Counted from the stretch's first letter, positions 7,654-15,750 are shown. The stretch: 23,303 bases of DNA from Denitrobacterium sp024691475 (GCA_024691475.1 JAILNP010000143.1:1-23303); one strand, 5' to 3'. Notes: generated from the sequence alone by a model not told the origin. Made by a program: numbers and translations.

Positions 7654-9141
7654 ATGCCCGATAATAGATACTCGCGTGGGAGGGAGTTACTAGTGGGGTC
7701 CAACAAGGTATCGATATTCGGCATTGCGGGGACGCGTCTTCTGAAGCGGATGCTCGTGGTGCCAAGCGAGCAGCCGGCGCTTGTCGCGTGCTCGGTTTTG
7801 TATTGGTTTTGGCAGCTCGCTCTGTTCCAGACGCCATCCGCGTTCTTTTACGTTGAGGGTGGGGCTCCCTTGGGTACTACGCTTTATTTCATGGTCGCGT
7901 GCATGGTGGTGTATGGCATTGGATGGCTGCGCAGCGATAGGGCCAACATCGTAGCGAAAACGAATGCGTGTCGCATTGCGATGATTGCCTGCATGGCCCT
8001 GGGCGGGGTTCTGTTCGTGCTTGTCCGCACGTGGCTTGCCTCTTCCCCGATATCGATTGGAATCGGCATTGCGTCGGAATTGCTCGTGGGGGTGGGCTCT
8101 GCCCTGTTTATCGTGGAGCTTGGTAGGGTCATGGCGCAGCTGGGGCCACTGTATGCGCTTATTGCCGGCACCTTTGGCGTGATGGGCGGAGCGCTGCTGT
8201 ACCTTCTCTGCTTTGCCTTGCCCCAGGTGGCTTCCTTGATACTCCTCGCATTTGCGGGGTGTGCCGCTGCCGTTTTGCTCGAAAAGACCGTCTCGCAATT
8301 CTCACGCGCTCGTCTGTATTCCTCGGGGTCCTCCGAATCTCTTTCCGCGCCCGTGACCTTCGTTGTCGCAGCGGCCTTGCAGGGCGTTGCGTTTGGCGTC
8401 ATGTCGATGGTTCTTCCGCAGTTCGGCGTAACCGGGCCTACTTTGTGCGTGGTTGCGTTCCTTTTGGGCGCGTGCGTGGCGGGGGTTACGGCGCTCTTGT
8501 TTGGCATGGACTTCAATCATCTGGTCTTCGAGGTTGGGTTTGGCTTCCTTGCCCTTGGCTTCATGGTGTTGGGGTGTTTTGCGGAATACGTCTGGGCGGG
8601 CTCCCTGTTGCTGATGATGGGGTATTGCTTCGTATACGTCGTGGTGACGTGCGTGATTTCGTATTTCAGCTATTGCGTGGGCATGGATGCCACGCGCATC
8701 GTGTCGCTGGCCACGTTCCTTTTGGTGTTGGGGCAGCTGGCTGGCAGGTGCATATCTGCGGGGGCGCTTTTTGCCGGCATGGACGTGAGCACGCTTGCGT
8801 CGGTTCTCGCTTGCGTGCTGCCCATTATCGCGCTCATCTTGGTGTGTCGCGATCCGTCCTCGGTGGACTGGGGAATTGCGCGCCCGGATATGGGGGATGA
8901 CGAGAATGCCCTATTTTATCGGGCGTTTTCGAGCGTGTACCGTTTGACGCCGCGAGAGGTGGAGGTGCTGCAGCTTCTTGCCCGCGGTCGCAACAAGCGT
9001 CACATCAGCAAGGAGCTGGGCGTTTCGGAAGAGACGATCAAGACGCACATCGGAAACGTCTATCGCAAGACGATGGTTCATTCCCAGCAGGAATTGATTG
9101 ACCTGGTGGAAGGAGAGCGGGCTAAGCGCGCGTCCCTATAG
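7654..9141 (+). CDS. membrane-embedded LuxR-family transcriptional regulator
   Basis: A one-component regulator of about 495 residues. The N-terminal 400 residues hold about twelve hydrophobic segments, from 'ACSVLYWFWQLALF' to 'VLACVLPIIALILVC', resembling a transporter-like sensor. A short linker leads to a LuxR/GerE helix-turn-helix at about 429-495: 'LTPREVEVLQLLARGRNKRH', then the recognition region 'ISKELGVSEETIKTHIGNVY'. It has no receiver domain. Three starts are possible: GTG 7645, ATG 7654 (AGGGGG ten bases upstream) and GTG 7693 (GGGAGGGAG six bases upstream). None removes a membrane segment, and I use ATG 7654. Membrane LuxR regulators next to reductases are a known feature of Eggerthella-type genomes, so the divergent flavoprotein is the likely target. 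The 3' end overlaps the convergent ecfT stop. Confidence 0.9.
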   Translation: MPDNRYSRGRELLVGSNKVSIFGIAGTRLLKRMLVVPSEQPALVACSVLYWFWQLALFQTPSAFFYVEGGAPLGTTLYFMVACMVVYGIGWLRSDRANIVAKTNACRIAMIACMALGGVLFVLVRTWLASSPISIGIGIASELLVGVGSALFIVELGRVMAQLGPLYALIAGTFGVMGGALLYLLCFALPQVASLILLAFAGCAAAVLLEKTVSQFSRARLYSSGSSESLSAPVTFVVAAALQGVAFGVMSMVLPQFGVTGPTLCVVAFLLGACVAGVTALLFGMDFNHLVFEVGFGFLALGFMVLGCFAEYVWAGSLLLMMGYCFVYVVVTCVISYFSYCVGMDATRIVSLATFLLVLGQLAGRCISAGALFAGMDVSTLASVLACVLPIIALILVCRDPSSVDWGIARPDMGDDENALFYRAFSSVYRLTPREVEVLQLLARGRNKRHISKELGVSEETIKTHIGNVYRKTMVHSQQELIDLVEGERAKRASL

Positions 9142-9939
9142 TCCTACCACGCGCAGTGCAATCACTGCAATGATGAGGCACGCTACGACGATGGCCCCGC
9201 GTGCGTCGACGCTCGTGAATGCGAGCGGTTTCAGCTTCGTGCGGCCTTCCGCGCCGTGGTAGCAGCGCGCGTCCATGGCTGCAGAAAGCGTTTCGGCATG
9301 ACGAAACGCGCTGGTAAACAGCGGAATCATGAGACTCGTTAGGCTCGAGATGCCACCCCTCAGCGGGCTGGTGGCAAGTTTCGCCCCGCGCGAGAGCTGG
9401 GCGGCGCGAATGGTGTGTAGCTCGGTAACGAACTGCGGCACGAAGCGCAGCGCAATGCCCATGATCATGCTGAACTCATGGGCGGGGAAGCCTATGTGGC
9501 GCAGCGGCGCCAGAACGGCTTCGATGCCGTCGGTAAGGTCGAGCGTGGTGGTGGTAAGCGTGAGCAGGCTGGCGTCGATGAGCAGCAGCGTAAGGCGAAT
9601 GCCCAGGAATACGGCGTTGTGTATGCCTGCTTGGCTAATTTGCAGCGGGCCTGCGGTAACGTAGACCGTGCCGCCTTGCACGAAGAAGACGTTGAGCAGG
9701 GCCGTGATGACCACGATGAAGAACAGCGGCCCGATGGAACGCACGGCCTGGGGTAGGGGAATGCGTGCGATGAGGATGCATGCAAGCAGAAATGCCGCGC
9801 AGAGGGCCAATGCGGCATACGAGCTGGCGCAGAAGATGGCCACCATCACGAGCACCACGAATGTAAGCTTGGCGCGCGAATCCATGCGATGCAGGGGGCT
9901 TTCGCCCGGCCAGTATTTGCCGAACAGCGCTCTATTCAT
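9136..9939 (-). CDS. ecfT: ECF transporter transmembrane component EcfT
   Basis: About 267 residues with five or six membrane segments. This is the scaffold of an energy-coupling-factor vitamin importer, linking the substrate-binding S component to the ATPases. The two cytoplasmic coupling helices show the expected Ala-Arg-Gly type motifs, 'AAQLSRGAK' and 'AAMDARCYHG'. I place the start at ATG 9939 ('MNRALFGKYWPGES'), which overlaps the end of the upstream ATPase gene by eight bases. A longer reading from 9999 would add 20 low-complexity residues inside the upstream gene and is unlikely. It is the last gene of the operon. Its stop codon falls within the last sense codon of the convergent LuxR gene, leaving no room for a terminator between them. 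Confidence 0.92.
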   Translation of the reverse strand: MNRALFGKYWPGESPLHRMDSRAKLTFVVLVMVAIFCASSYAALALCAAFLLACILIARIPLPQAVRSIGPLFFIVVITALLNVFFVQGGTVYVTAGPLQISQAGIHNAVFLGIRLTLLLIDASLLTLTTTTLDLTDGIEAVLAPLRHIGFPAHEFSMIMGIALRFVPQFVTELHTIRAAQLSRGAKLATSPLRGGISSLTSLMIPLFTSAFRHAETLSAAMDARCYHGAEGRTKLKPLAFTSVDARGAIVVACLIIAVIALRVVGL

Positions 9940-10855
9940 GGGCGGCCTCGTAGAGCGATGCGATGGCGTCTGCAAGCTCGGCGGCCGTGTAGAGCCCATT
10001 ATGCGCGGGCAATGCCACGCCTTCGTTGGCTAGGGTGTTTGCCAAGTGCTGCGCTGCGGGCACTCCCAGGCCGATGCCCTTGCAGGCTTCCGCGTCGGCG
10101 AATACCTCATCGGGTGTGCCGAGCGCGAATTCTTCGCCGCGGTTCAGGATGAGGATGCGGTCGCAGAAACGGGCCAGGTCGTCCATGTCGTGCGACACCA
10201 TAACCACGGTAAGGCCTTCGTTGTGGTGCAGGCGCTGGATGAATGCGAGGAATTCCTCGCGTGCGTGAGGGTCCAGGCCCGCCACCGGCTCGTCCAGGAT
10301 AAGCGTTTTCGGCTGCATGGCCAGTACGCCCGCAAAGGCAACGCGACGCTGCTGACCTCCCGAAAGCTCGAAGGGGCTTATGTCGCGCAACTGTTCGGGG
10401 TCGAGCTCCACGAGCTTCATGGCCTCGACGTAGCGGCGTTCGACTTCCTCGCCGGAAAGGCCCATGTTACGCGGGCCGAAGGCTACGTCCTCGAATACCG
10501 TTGCGGCGAACAGTTGATGCTCGGGATACTGGAAGACCACGCCTACGTGCGAGCGCGCCTTTGTGGCGGCGTTCTTTTCCGAGATGTCCACGCCATCGAC
10601 CAGCACGTAGCCACGCGAGGGCTGCAGCAGACCGTTCATATGCTGAATGAGCGTGCTCTTGCCGCTGCCAGTGTGCCCGGCGATGCCGAAGAACTCGCCG
10701 TCGTTCAGGGTGAAGCTCACGTTGTGAAGCGCCCAATAGGCCGAGGGCGCATTGCCCCAGTCAGCGGGTACCTCGGCGGGCTCGTTGCGCTTCTTGCGTG
10801 CGCGTTTCCCCTCGGCGGTACGGTACGTATAGCTGACGTTCTGGAATTCGATCAT
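9932..10855 (-). CDS. ecfA2: ECF transporter ATP-binding subunit (EcfA2-type)
   Basis: A 307-residue ABC ATPase of the CbiO/EcfA class. Walker A 'GHTGSGKST' is at 60-68, the Q-loop is in 'VVFQYPEHQLF', the signature 'LSGGQ' at 163-167, Walker B 'LILDEP' at 184-189 and the H-loop in 'VVMVSHDMDD'. I start it at ATG 10855, where its ATG overlaps the TGA of the upstream ATPase gene (ATGA), the usual sign of translational coupling. A longer reading to 10921 would add an Arg-rich stretch read out of the upstream gene. An insertion of about 28 residues rich in Lys/Arg and Pro (roughly 14-41) separates the first strands, which is longer than in most EcfA proteins. It pairs with the second ATPase to form the nucleotide-binding heterodimer. 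Confidence 0.93.
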   Translation of the reverse strand: MIEFQNVSYTYRTAEGKRARKKRNEPAEVPADWGNAPSAYWALHNVSFTLNDGEFFGIAGHTGSGKSTLIQHMNGLLQPSRGYVLVDGVDISEKNAATKARSHVGVVFQYPEHQLFAATVFEDVAFGPRNMGLSGEEVERRYVEAMKLVELDPEQLRDISPFELSGGQQRRVAFAGVLAMQPKTLILDEPVAGLDPHAREEFLAFIQRLHHNEGLTVVMVSHDMDDLARFCDRILILNRGEEFALGTPDEVFADAEACKGIGLGVPAAQHLANTLANEGVALPAHNGLYTAAELADAIASLYEAAHE

Positions 10856-11709
10856 GCCTGGCCGCCTTCCCCTGCGAGCAGCGTGCGAACTTCGCGTGCG
10901 AGTTCTTCTTCGGACATGCACACGGGTACGGGTACGCCGCGTTCCTGGAGCAGAAGGCTCATATGCGTCGCGAAGGGCGTGTCCAGATGCAGATGCGCTA
11001 GCTTGTCTATCTGGGAAAACACTTGGCTTGGCGTGCCGGAAAGAGCAACGGTGCCTGCCTCCATCACGAATACGCGATCGGCTTGCGCGGCTTCTTCCAT
11101 GAAGTGGGTGATCATGATGACCGTCATGCCCTCGTCGTTCAGCTCGTGTGCCACGCGCAGCAGGCCCGCACGACCGCGCGGGTCGAGCATAGCGCTCGCT
11201 TCGTCGAGGATGAGGATGCGTGGTTGCATGGCGAGCACGCCGGCAATGGCCACGCGTTGTTTCTGCCCGCCCGAAAGGGCCGTGGTCTCGCGGAGCTCGA
11301 AGCCCTGCAGACCCACGCGCTCGAGCGCCTGGGTAACGCGATTGCGCAGTTCGGGATTGGGAATGCCCAGATTTTCCGGGCCAAAGGCAACGTCGTCCTC
11401 GATGAGGCTGGCTACCAGCTGGTCGTCGGGATTCTGGAATACCATGCCTGCCTTGCTGCGGATGAAGTACGTTTCCTGGGCGTCGGACGTGGCGCGACCC
11501 AGGACGCGCACCGAGCCCGAATCGGGCGCGAGCAGGGCGTTGATGTGCTTGGCGAGCGTGCTCTTGCCGCTGCCGTTGCCGCCCAGGATGGCAATGAACT
11601 CACCCTCCTGGATTGCGAGGTCGATGCCGTTTAGGACCAGGCGTTCGCCGTCGTACGTGAACGTGGCCTCCTGAAAGTCGACTATGGGGCAGGACTGGCT
11701 AGTGGCCAT
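10852..11709 (-). CDS. ecfA1: ECF transporter ATP-binding subunit (EcfA1-type)
   Basis: A 285-residue CbiO-class ATPase. Walker A 'GGNGSGKST' is at 43-51, the Q-loop in 'MVFQNPDDQLVAS', the signature 'LSGGQKQRVAIA' from 145, Walker B 'ILILDE' at 165-170 and the H-loop in 'MITHFMEE'. 'NPDDQ' and 'DEASAMLDP' match EcfA1 of group II ECF transporters, while the downstream ATPase has 'YPEHQ' and 'DEPVAGLDP' as in EcfA2. It begins two bases after the S-component gene and ends in an ATGA overlap with the next ATPase. Energising vitamin uptake by a shared or dedicated ECF module is the established role of the family. Confidence 0.94.
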   Translation of the reverse strand: MATSQSCPIVDFQEATFTYDGERLVLNGIDLAIQEGEFIAILGGNGSGKSTLAKHINALLAPDSGSVRVLGRATSDAQETYFIRSKAGMVFQNPDDQLVASLIEDDVAFGPENLGIPNPELRNRVTQALERVGLQGFELRETTALSGGQKQRVAIAGVLAMQPRILILDEASAMLDPRGRAGLLRVAHELNDEGMTVIMITHFMEEAAQADRVFVMEAGTVALSGTPSQVFSQIDKLAHLHLDTPFATHMSLLLQERGVPVPVCMSEEELAREVRTLLAGEGGQA

Positions 11710-11711
11710 AG

Positions 11712-12281
11712 CTATCGGCCTTTCACCTGGCTCTTCTTAGGCGTGATGAGGTTGCTGATGGACTTGTAGACCACTAAGGTGAGCACCGAGTTGATGACGC
11801 TCTTTGCGATGTTGAACGGCAGGAGCGCGGGCAGGATAAGGCCGGCAACCGCTTCCAGGGGCATGCCCAGGTAGAACGGGTCGATGATCAGATTCGACAC
11901 GATGGCGGCAGCAGTCATGCAGACGATGCCCACGACCAGGCCGATAACGGCGCCGGCAAACGTATGCTTGCGGGCGTAGATGGCGGCGCTGGGGCCAACC
12001 ATGGCGATGATGACGATGACGTTCATGAGACCGCCTACCCAGTCGCCCATGATCATGGCGTGGATAAGCGCGCTTACGATGCCCACGACGATACCGGCTA
12101 CGGGGCCGTATGCGAAGCCGCTCACCATGGCGGGCATGGCGGAGGCGTCGAATTTCAGCCAGGTGATGCCGGGGATGATGGGGAATTCGATGAAGCTCAG
12201 GATCACGCTGATGGCGCACATGAGGGCCATGATTACGAGTTCCTTCGTCTCCCAGCGGTTGGTGTTCTGCATCGTAGGCAT
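11712..12281 (-). CDS. ECF transporter S component, RibU-like (probable riboflavin uptake)
   Basis: This 189-residue membrane protein has about six hydrophobic segments and no signal peptide. Its first third resembles riboflavin-binding S components (RibU): a segment 'MALMCAISVILSFIEFP' followed by 'WLKFDASAMPAMVSGFAYGP', close to the RibU pattern of an Lys-Phe-Asp stretch, a Pro and Gly-Pro in the substrate loop. Riboflavin is therefore the likely ligand, but substrate calls for S components are error-prone and another vitamin is possible. It heads the operon S-A1-A2-T, so the ECF module may be dedicated to it. Supplying flavin would fit the two flavoprotein reductases nearby. No FMN riboswitch fits in the roughly 37-base leader after the predicted promoter. 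Confidence 0.8.
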   Translation of the reverse strand: MPTMQNTNRWETKELVIMALMCAISVILSFIEFPIIPGITWLKFDASAMPAMVSGFAYGPVAGIVVGIVSALIHAMIMGDWVGGLMNVIVIIAMVGPSAAIYARKHTFAGAVIGLVVGIVCMTAAAIVSNLIIDPFYLGMPLEAVAGLILPALLPFNIAKSVINSVLTLVVYKSISNLITPKKSQVKGR

Positions 12282-12324
12282 GCGGTCTTCTTTCCCTGTG
12301 AATGCTTATGATTCGCAAGCGCTC

Positions 12325-12330
12325 ATTATA
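12325..12330 (-). promoter_or_regulatory. -10 box of the ECF operon promoter
   Basis: On the minus strand the bases read TATAAT, a perfect -10 hexamer, 44 bases before the S-component ATG. The -35 region at 17-base spacing is poor (about CCAATG). An imperfectly placed dyad GCAGGC (12343-12348) / GCCTGC (12363-12368) covers the region just upstream and might be a regulator site. Confidence 0.5.
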
Positions 12331-12431
12331 GCGTAGCCATATGCAGGCATTGGATAGGGAGCGCCTGCCTCCGCATACGACACGGAATGTGCGCTTTATC
12401 ATGATGGGGTGCGCGAATGGCCGTAAACACG

Positions 12432-12437
12432 TATACT
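12432..12437 (+). promoter_or_regulatory. -10-like TATACT directly before the AGCS gene
   Basis: TATACT ends only 11 bases ahead of the ATG at 12449. If it is the -10 box, transcription would start about 5 bases before the start codon, giving a nearly leaderless message. No good -35 box is seen. Confidence 0.4.
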
Positions 12438-12448
12438 TTTGACCTGTT

Positions 12449-13867
12449 ATGGATATTATCGCGATACTCAACCAAATTGATGCATTCGTATGGGGGCCGG
12501 TCATGATCTGCCTGCTCCTCGGGTCGCATCTTTTCCTGTCGTTCCGTACGGGGTTCATTCAGCGCAAGCTTCCCACGGCCATTAGGCTTTCGGTTGCTCA
12601 AGATGAAGACGCTGAAGGCGACGTGAGCCAGTTCGGCGCTCTTGCCACGGCACTTGCCGCAACGGTGGGCACGGGTTCCATCGTGGGTGTTGCCACGGCC
12701 ATTCTGGCGGGTGGCCCGGGTGCCGTGTTCTGGATGTGGATCACGGGCGTCTTCGGCATGGCAACCAAGTACACGGAAGTCTACGCGGCGGTGAAGTACC
12801 GCGTGAAGGATTCTCGCGGGGAAATGCTTGGCGGTGCCATGTATGCCTGGGAACGCGCGTTCAAGCGCCCCGACGGCAGCACGCCTCGCTGGGCGCATGC
12901 GGGCGCCGTTTTGTTCTGCCTGTTCGCCATTGTCGCTACGCTGGGCACGGGTAGTGCCGTGCAGTCCGCGGCCATGACGGGCATCATCGAGTCGAGCTTC
13001 CCTGGCGTGCCCGCAGCGGCAATCGCCATCATCATTGCGCTGTGCGTGGCGCTCGTCATCTTCGGTGGCGTGAAGTCCATTGCGCGCGTGTGCGAAAAGC
13101 TCGTTCCCATCATGGCGGTGGTGTACGTGCTGGGCTGCGCCATCATCATGATTCTGAATGCACCGTATGTTGGCCCCGCCATTGCCACCATCTTCGAATG
13201 TGCGTTTACGCCCAAGGCTGCCTTTGGCGGCGCCGTGGGTAGCGGCATCATGGTGGCGCTGCAGTATGGCTGTGCACGTGGCCTGTTCAGCAACGAGGCC
13301 GGCCTGGGTACCGCACCCATCGTGGCGGCTGCCGCTGCTACGCGCAACCCCGCACGCCAGGCCCTGGTTGCCATGACGGGTGCGTTTTGGTCCACGGTCG
13401 TCATCTGCGCCATTACGGGTATCGTGCTTACGTCCACGCTGCTCGCGAACCCCGGAATTATCGACGGCGGCACCATCACCGAAGGCGCGGCTCTGGCAAG
13501 CGCCGCATTCAGTAGCATTCCGTACGTGGGAACGCCCATTTTGGTGTTGGGCATGGTGAGCTTCGCGTATTCCACCATCTTGGGTTGGAGCTACTACGGC
13601 AATCGCTGCGTGGTGTACCTGTTTGGCCAGAAGGGTACGCGTCCCTACCAGGTTATCTACGTATTGGTTGGCATTGCCGGCGCCTTGGGCGTGGGTGACG
13701 TGGTCTGGACGATCAGCGACATCGGCAACGCGCTCATGGTCATTCCCAACATCATCATCGTGCTGGCCCTGTCGGGCGTCATCGCACGTGATACGAAGCA
13801 TTACGTGTACGACGGTCACCTCGACGAGGCCGAAGACGCGGAAATCCCCGTGGTGAGTGCGCGCTAG
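12449..13867 (+). CDS. alanine/glycine:cation symporter (AGCS family)
   Basis: A 472-residue secondary transporter with about eleven membrane segments that imports a small neutral amino acid (alanine, glycine or similar) with Na+ or H+. Family hallmarks are the N-terminal 'FVWGPVMICLLLGSHLFLSF', the conserved 'FGALATALAATVGTGSIVGVA' block near residue 60, 'GMATKYTEVYAAVKYR', and the signature 'FSNEAGLGTAP' near residue 280. The start is fixed, because an in-frame TGA at 12440-12442 precedes the ATG with no other start codon between. There is no recognisable Shine-Dalgarno sequence before it, and a TATACT box sits close by, so translation may be leaderless. The gene is divergent from the ECF operon and ends at a strong hairpin. 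The exact amino acid cannot be told from sequence. Confidence 0.93.
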   Translation: MDIIAILNQIDAFVWGPVMICLLLGSHLFLSFRTGFIQRKLPTAIRLSVAQDEDAEGDVSQFGALATALAATVGTGSIVGVATAILAGGPGAVFWMWITGVFGMATKYTEVYAAVKYRVKDSRGEMLGGAMYAWERAFKRPDGSTPRWAHAGAVLFCLFAIVATLGTGSAVQSAAMTGIIESSFPGVPAAAIAIIIALCVALVIFGGVKSIARVCEKLVPIMAVVYVLGCAIIMILNAPYVGPAIATIFECAFTPKAAFGGAVGSGIMVALQYGCARGLFSNEAGLGTAPIVAAAAATRNPARQALVAMTGAFWSTVVICAITGIVLTSTLLANPGIIDGGTITEGAALASAAFSSIPYVGTPILVLGMVSFAYSTILGWSYYGNRCVVYLFGQKGTRPYQVIYVLVGIAGALGVGDVVWTISDIGNALMVIPNIIIVLALSGVIARDTKHYVYDGHLDEAEDAEIPVVSAR

Positions 13868-13902
13868 GGCGTGCGGATGCCCGTGGGGCTCAAGTAAACG
13901 AT

Positions 13903-13937
13903 ACGAGGCGGCTTTTGCGGGCCGCCTCGTTGCTTTT
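13903..13937 (+). terminator. intrinsic terminator of the AGCS gene
   Basis: ACGAGGCGGC at 13903-13912 and GCCGCCTCGT at 13921-13930 form a perfect 10-bp stem with an 8-base loop, followed by TGCTTTT. It lies between convergent genes and may also slow minus-strand transcription of the LuxR gene. Confidence 0.85.
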
Positions 13938-13945
13938 CTGGGAAC

Positions 13946-15550
13946 TTACCTGGTCTTGTACGAATGCGCCAGGTCGATGAGCTCCTGCTTCTTGTGGATG
14001 CCCAGCTTCGCGTACAGACGCTTCATATGCGTACGCACGGTGTTTTCCGAAATGTAGAGCTGCTCGGAGATGCTGGGCACCGTGTTTCCCTGGCATACGA
14101 GCTTGACTACTTCGGCCTCGCGATTCGACAGGCCGAAATCGCGTTGCAGCAGCTTGGCCTGCTTGTCGATGCGGTCGCGCCAGCCGTTGCTCGTGGTGCT
14201 CGGCTGCGAGAAATCGGAAAGGTCGCCCGCTGGTTCCGCCTTCGCCTGCTCCATGGGAGGGGTGACCTCTATTTCCTGCGCGGCGTCCTGGCTGGCGGTC
14301 TGCGGTGCCGGCAGGCGGGGTGCGCGTGGCGTGATGAGCTCGATATGGTCGTCGCTGAACATATCGGCCTGTTCCTTCTTGAAGTCGATGGTGCTCACGA
14401 AGAACATGAGCGCCAGCAGGTAGATGGTGACCACGGTGGTGAAGATGATGGGGTCCGTTCCGGAAAGGGCCATCTGGTCGCCCGCGCTGCCGATGAGGAA
14501 GCCCATATCGTGCATGGCGTACACGATGCCTCCAATGGATCCGAACGCATATACGGGGTGAATGCCCTGGTCGCGCGCAATCTGAGCCGTTTGCAGCATA
14601 ACGAGTAGGGTGGCGATGGCGTAGAGCGCGTACAGGCCGGCCGCCAACCATCGCATGTAGCCCTCGGGGCAGAGCGGCACGATAACGAGTGCGGTGATGA
14701 CCAGGGGGAACACCACGCGATAGAGGCGCGTGATGCTGAGGTTCAGGCCACGCGCGCGCCAGAAATACAGCAAGACGGACGCCGCAGCTAGCATGCCCAG
14801 CATGGACAGGATGTTCACGAGCGAGCCGATGCTGGGATTGTCGATGGCAAGCGCGCGCATGATGCCCGCGCAAAATGCCAGGGCGCCAATGGCCAGCGTG
14901 GCGCGCATGGTGCCGCGGATGAGGCGAGCGTACACGCGCCTGTTCTCGCGCGGGCTGTCCATGAACATAGGCTGCGCGAAGTCGATTTCCCGGTTCTTGA
15001 GCGTGAGGGCCAGGCCGAACAGCGGAAGGAACACCACGGGGATGAGAAATGCGGTAACGGCGCGCGGGATGAGGTAGAGCGCTGCGTAGATAATGGCGGC
15101 GTATACGGCGCCGGCAATCATGGCGCGCGTGCCCCGGTCGGGTTCGGTGCTGGCGAAGTAGCGTTGCCAGAGCAAGTAGAATTCCGCCGCCCCACCGCCC
15201 AGCAGCACGCCCGCGGCGATAAGCAGCGGCAGGGCGAAGTCGTACGCGTAGATGGATGCGATGAGGCAAATCCACCCCAGTCCGTACGATACGGATGCGC
15301 CCGACGTGGTGAGCATGAAGAGACGCTGCACGTGCGATACGTATACCAGGCGTGCGCAGATGAGGAACATTGCGAAGAACGAAACGGATTGCGCGAAGTA
15401 GAACCAGAAGAGCAATTCATGCGTCTGGTTTTCCAGGGGCAGGAACGGGAACACGCCGCCCCATACGCTTGCCGCGTTGATAGCCAGGAAGAGCGCGAAG
15501 CCAAGGATGGCAACCGATGGCCGCAAAGCCTGTTCGATGCTTTTTCGCAT
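13946..15550 (-). CDS. membrane-embedded LuxR-family transcriptional regulator (second)
   Basis: A 534-residue protein with the same architecture as the regulator at 7654 but little obvious identity outside the HTH. About twelve hydrophobic segments run from 'ILGFALFLAINAASVWGG' to 'FTTVVTIYLLALMFFV'. Next comes a Pro/Ala/Glu-rich linker of roughly 60 residues, then a LuxR HTH at about 472-534: 'LSNREAEVVKLVCQGNTVPS', then 'ISEQLYISENTVRTHMKRLY'. I start it at ATG 15550, preceded by GGAGGGG at a good distance. A reading from 15679 lacks a ribosome site and adds a non-conserved stretch. Both regulators end the HTH with 'QELIDL'. It is divergent from the DmsABC-type operon, which is its likely target. 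The ligand is unknown. Confidence 0.9.
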   Translation of the reverse strand: MRKSIEQALRPSVAILGFALFLAINAASVWGGVFPFLPLENQTHELLFWFYFAQSVSFFAMFLICARLVYVSHVQRLFMLTTSGASVSYGLGWICLIASIYAYDFALPLLIAAGVLLGGGAAEFYLLWQRYFASTEPDRGTRAMIAGAVYAAIIYAALYLIPRAVTAFLIPVVFLPLFGLALTLKNREIDFAQPMFMDSPRENRRVYARLIRGTMRATLAIGALAFCAGIMRALAIDNPSIGSLVNILSMLGMLAAASVLLYFWRARGLNLSITRLYRVVFPLVITALVIVPLCPEGYMRWLAAGLYALYAIATLLVMLQTAQIARDQGIHPVYAFGSIGGIVYAMHDMGFLIGSAGDQMALSGTDPIIFTTVVTIYLLALMFFVSTIDFKKEQADMFSDDHIELITPRAPRLPAPQTASQDAAQEIEVTPPMEQAKAEPAGDLSDFSQPSTTSNGWRDRIDKQAKLLQRDFGLSNREAEVVKLVCQGNTVPSISEQLYISENTVRTHMKRLYAKLGIHKKQELIDLAHSYKTR

Positions 15551-15600
15551 ACCCCTCCTTTCCCCCGTAGATATTGTAACCGATGGAGCGTTGAGCACGC

Positions 15601-15606
15601 AGTATA
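15601..15606 (-). promoter_or_regulatory. -10 box candidate for the second LuxR regulator
   Basis: On the minus strand the bases read TATACT, about 50 bases before ATG 15550. No strong -35 box stands at 17-base spacing. A second -10-like TACAAT (plus positions 15573-15578) is nearer the start. Confidence 0.4.
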
Positions 15607-15720
15607 GCGCGACCGCTTGGGCTATGGGTACATGGGTGACGCAATCTACCTGGGCAAACGGGAAATTACCACCTTTCATGTGACACGGCGTTCCGGCGAA
15701 CGGCGTAGGGTGGATTCACC

Positions 15721-15750
15721 GTCGCGTGTGGGAAGGGTATCTGACGCGAC
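15721..15750. promoter_or_regulatory. 7-bp inverted repeat upstream of the DmsABC-type operon
   Basis: GTCGCGT at 15721-15727 and ACGCGAC at 15744-15750 are perfect inverted arms 16 bases apart, 31 bases before the dmsA-like ATG. A smaller dyad, CGTTC-4-GAACG (15690-15703 region), lies just upstream. Either could be a binding site for the divergent LuxR regulator. Neither matches the dyad at 7574-7601. Confidence 0.4.

Noticed and set aside
12282..12448. FMN riboswitch before the RibU-like operon
   Set aside because: The leader after the TATAAT box is only about 37 bases and shows none of the conserved FMN-element segments.
15551..15679. N-terminal extension of the second LuxR regulator to 15679
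   Set aside because: The added stretch has no ribosome site, overlaps the probable promoter, and the ATG at 15550 has a strong GGAGGGG site just before a natural first membrane segment.
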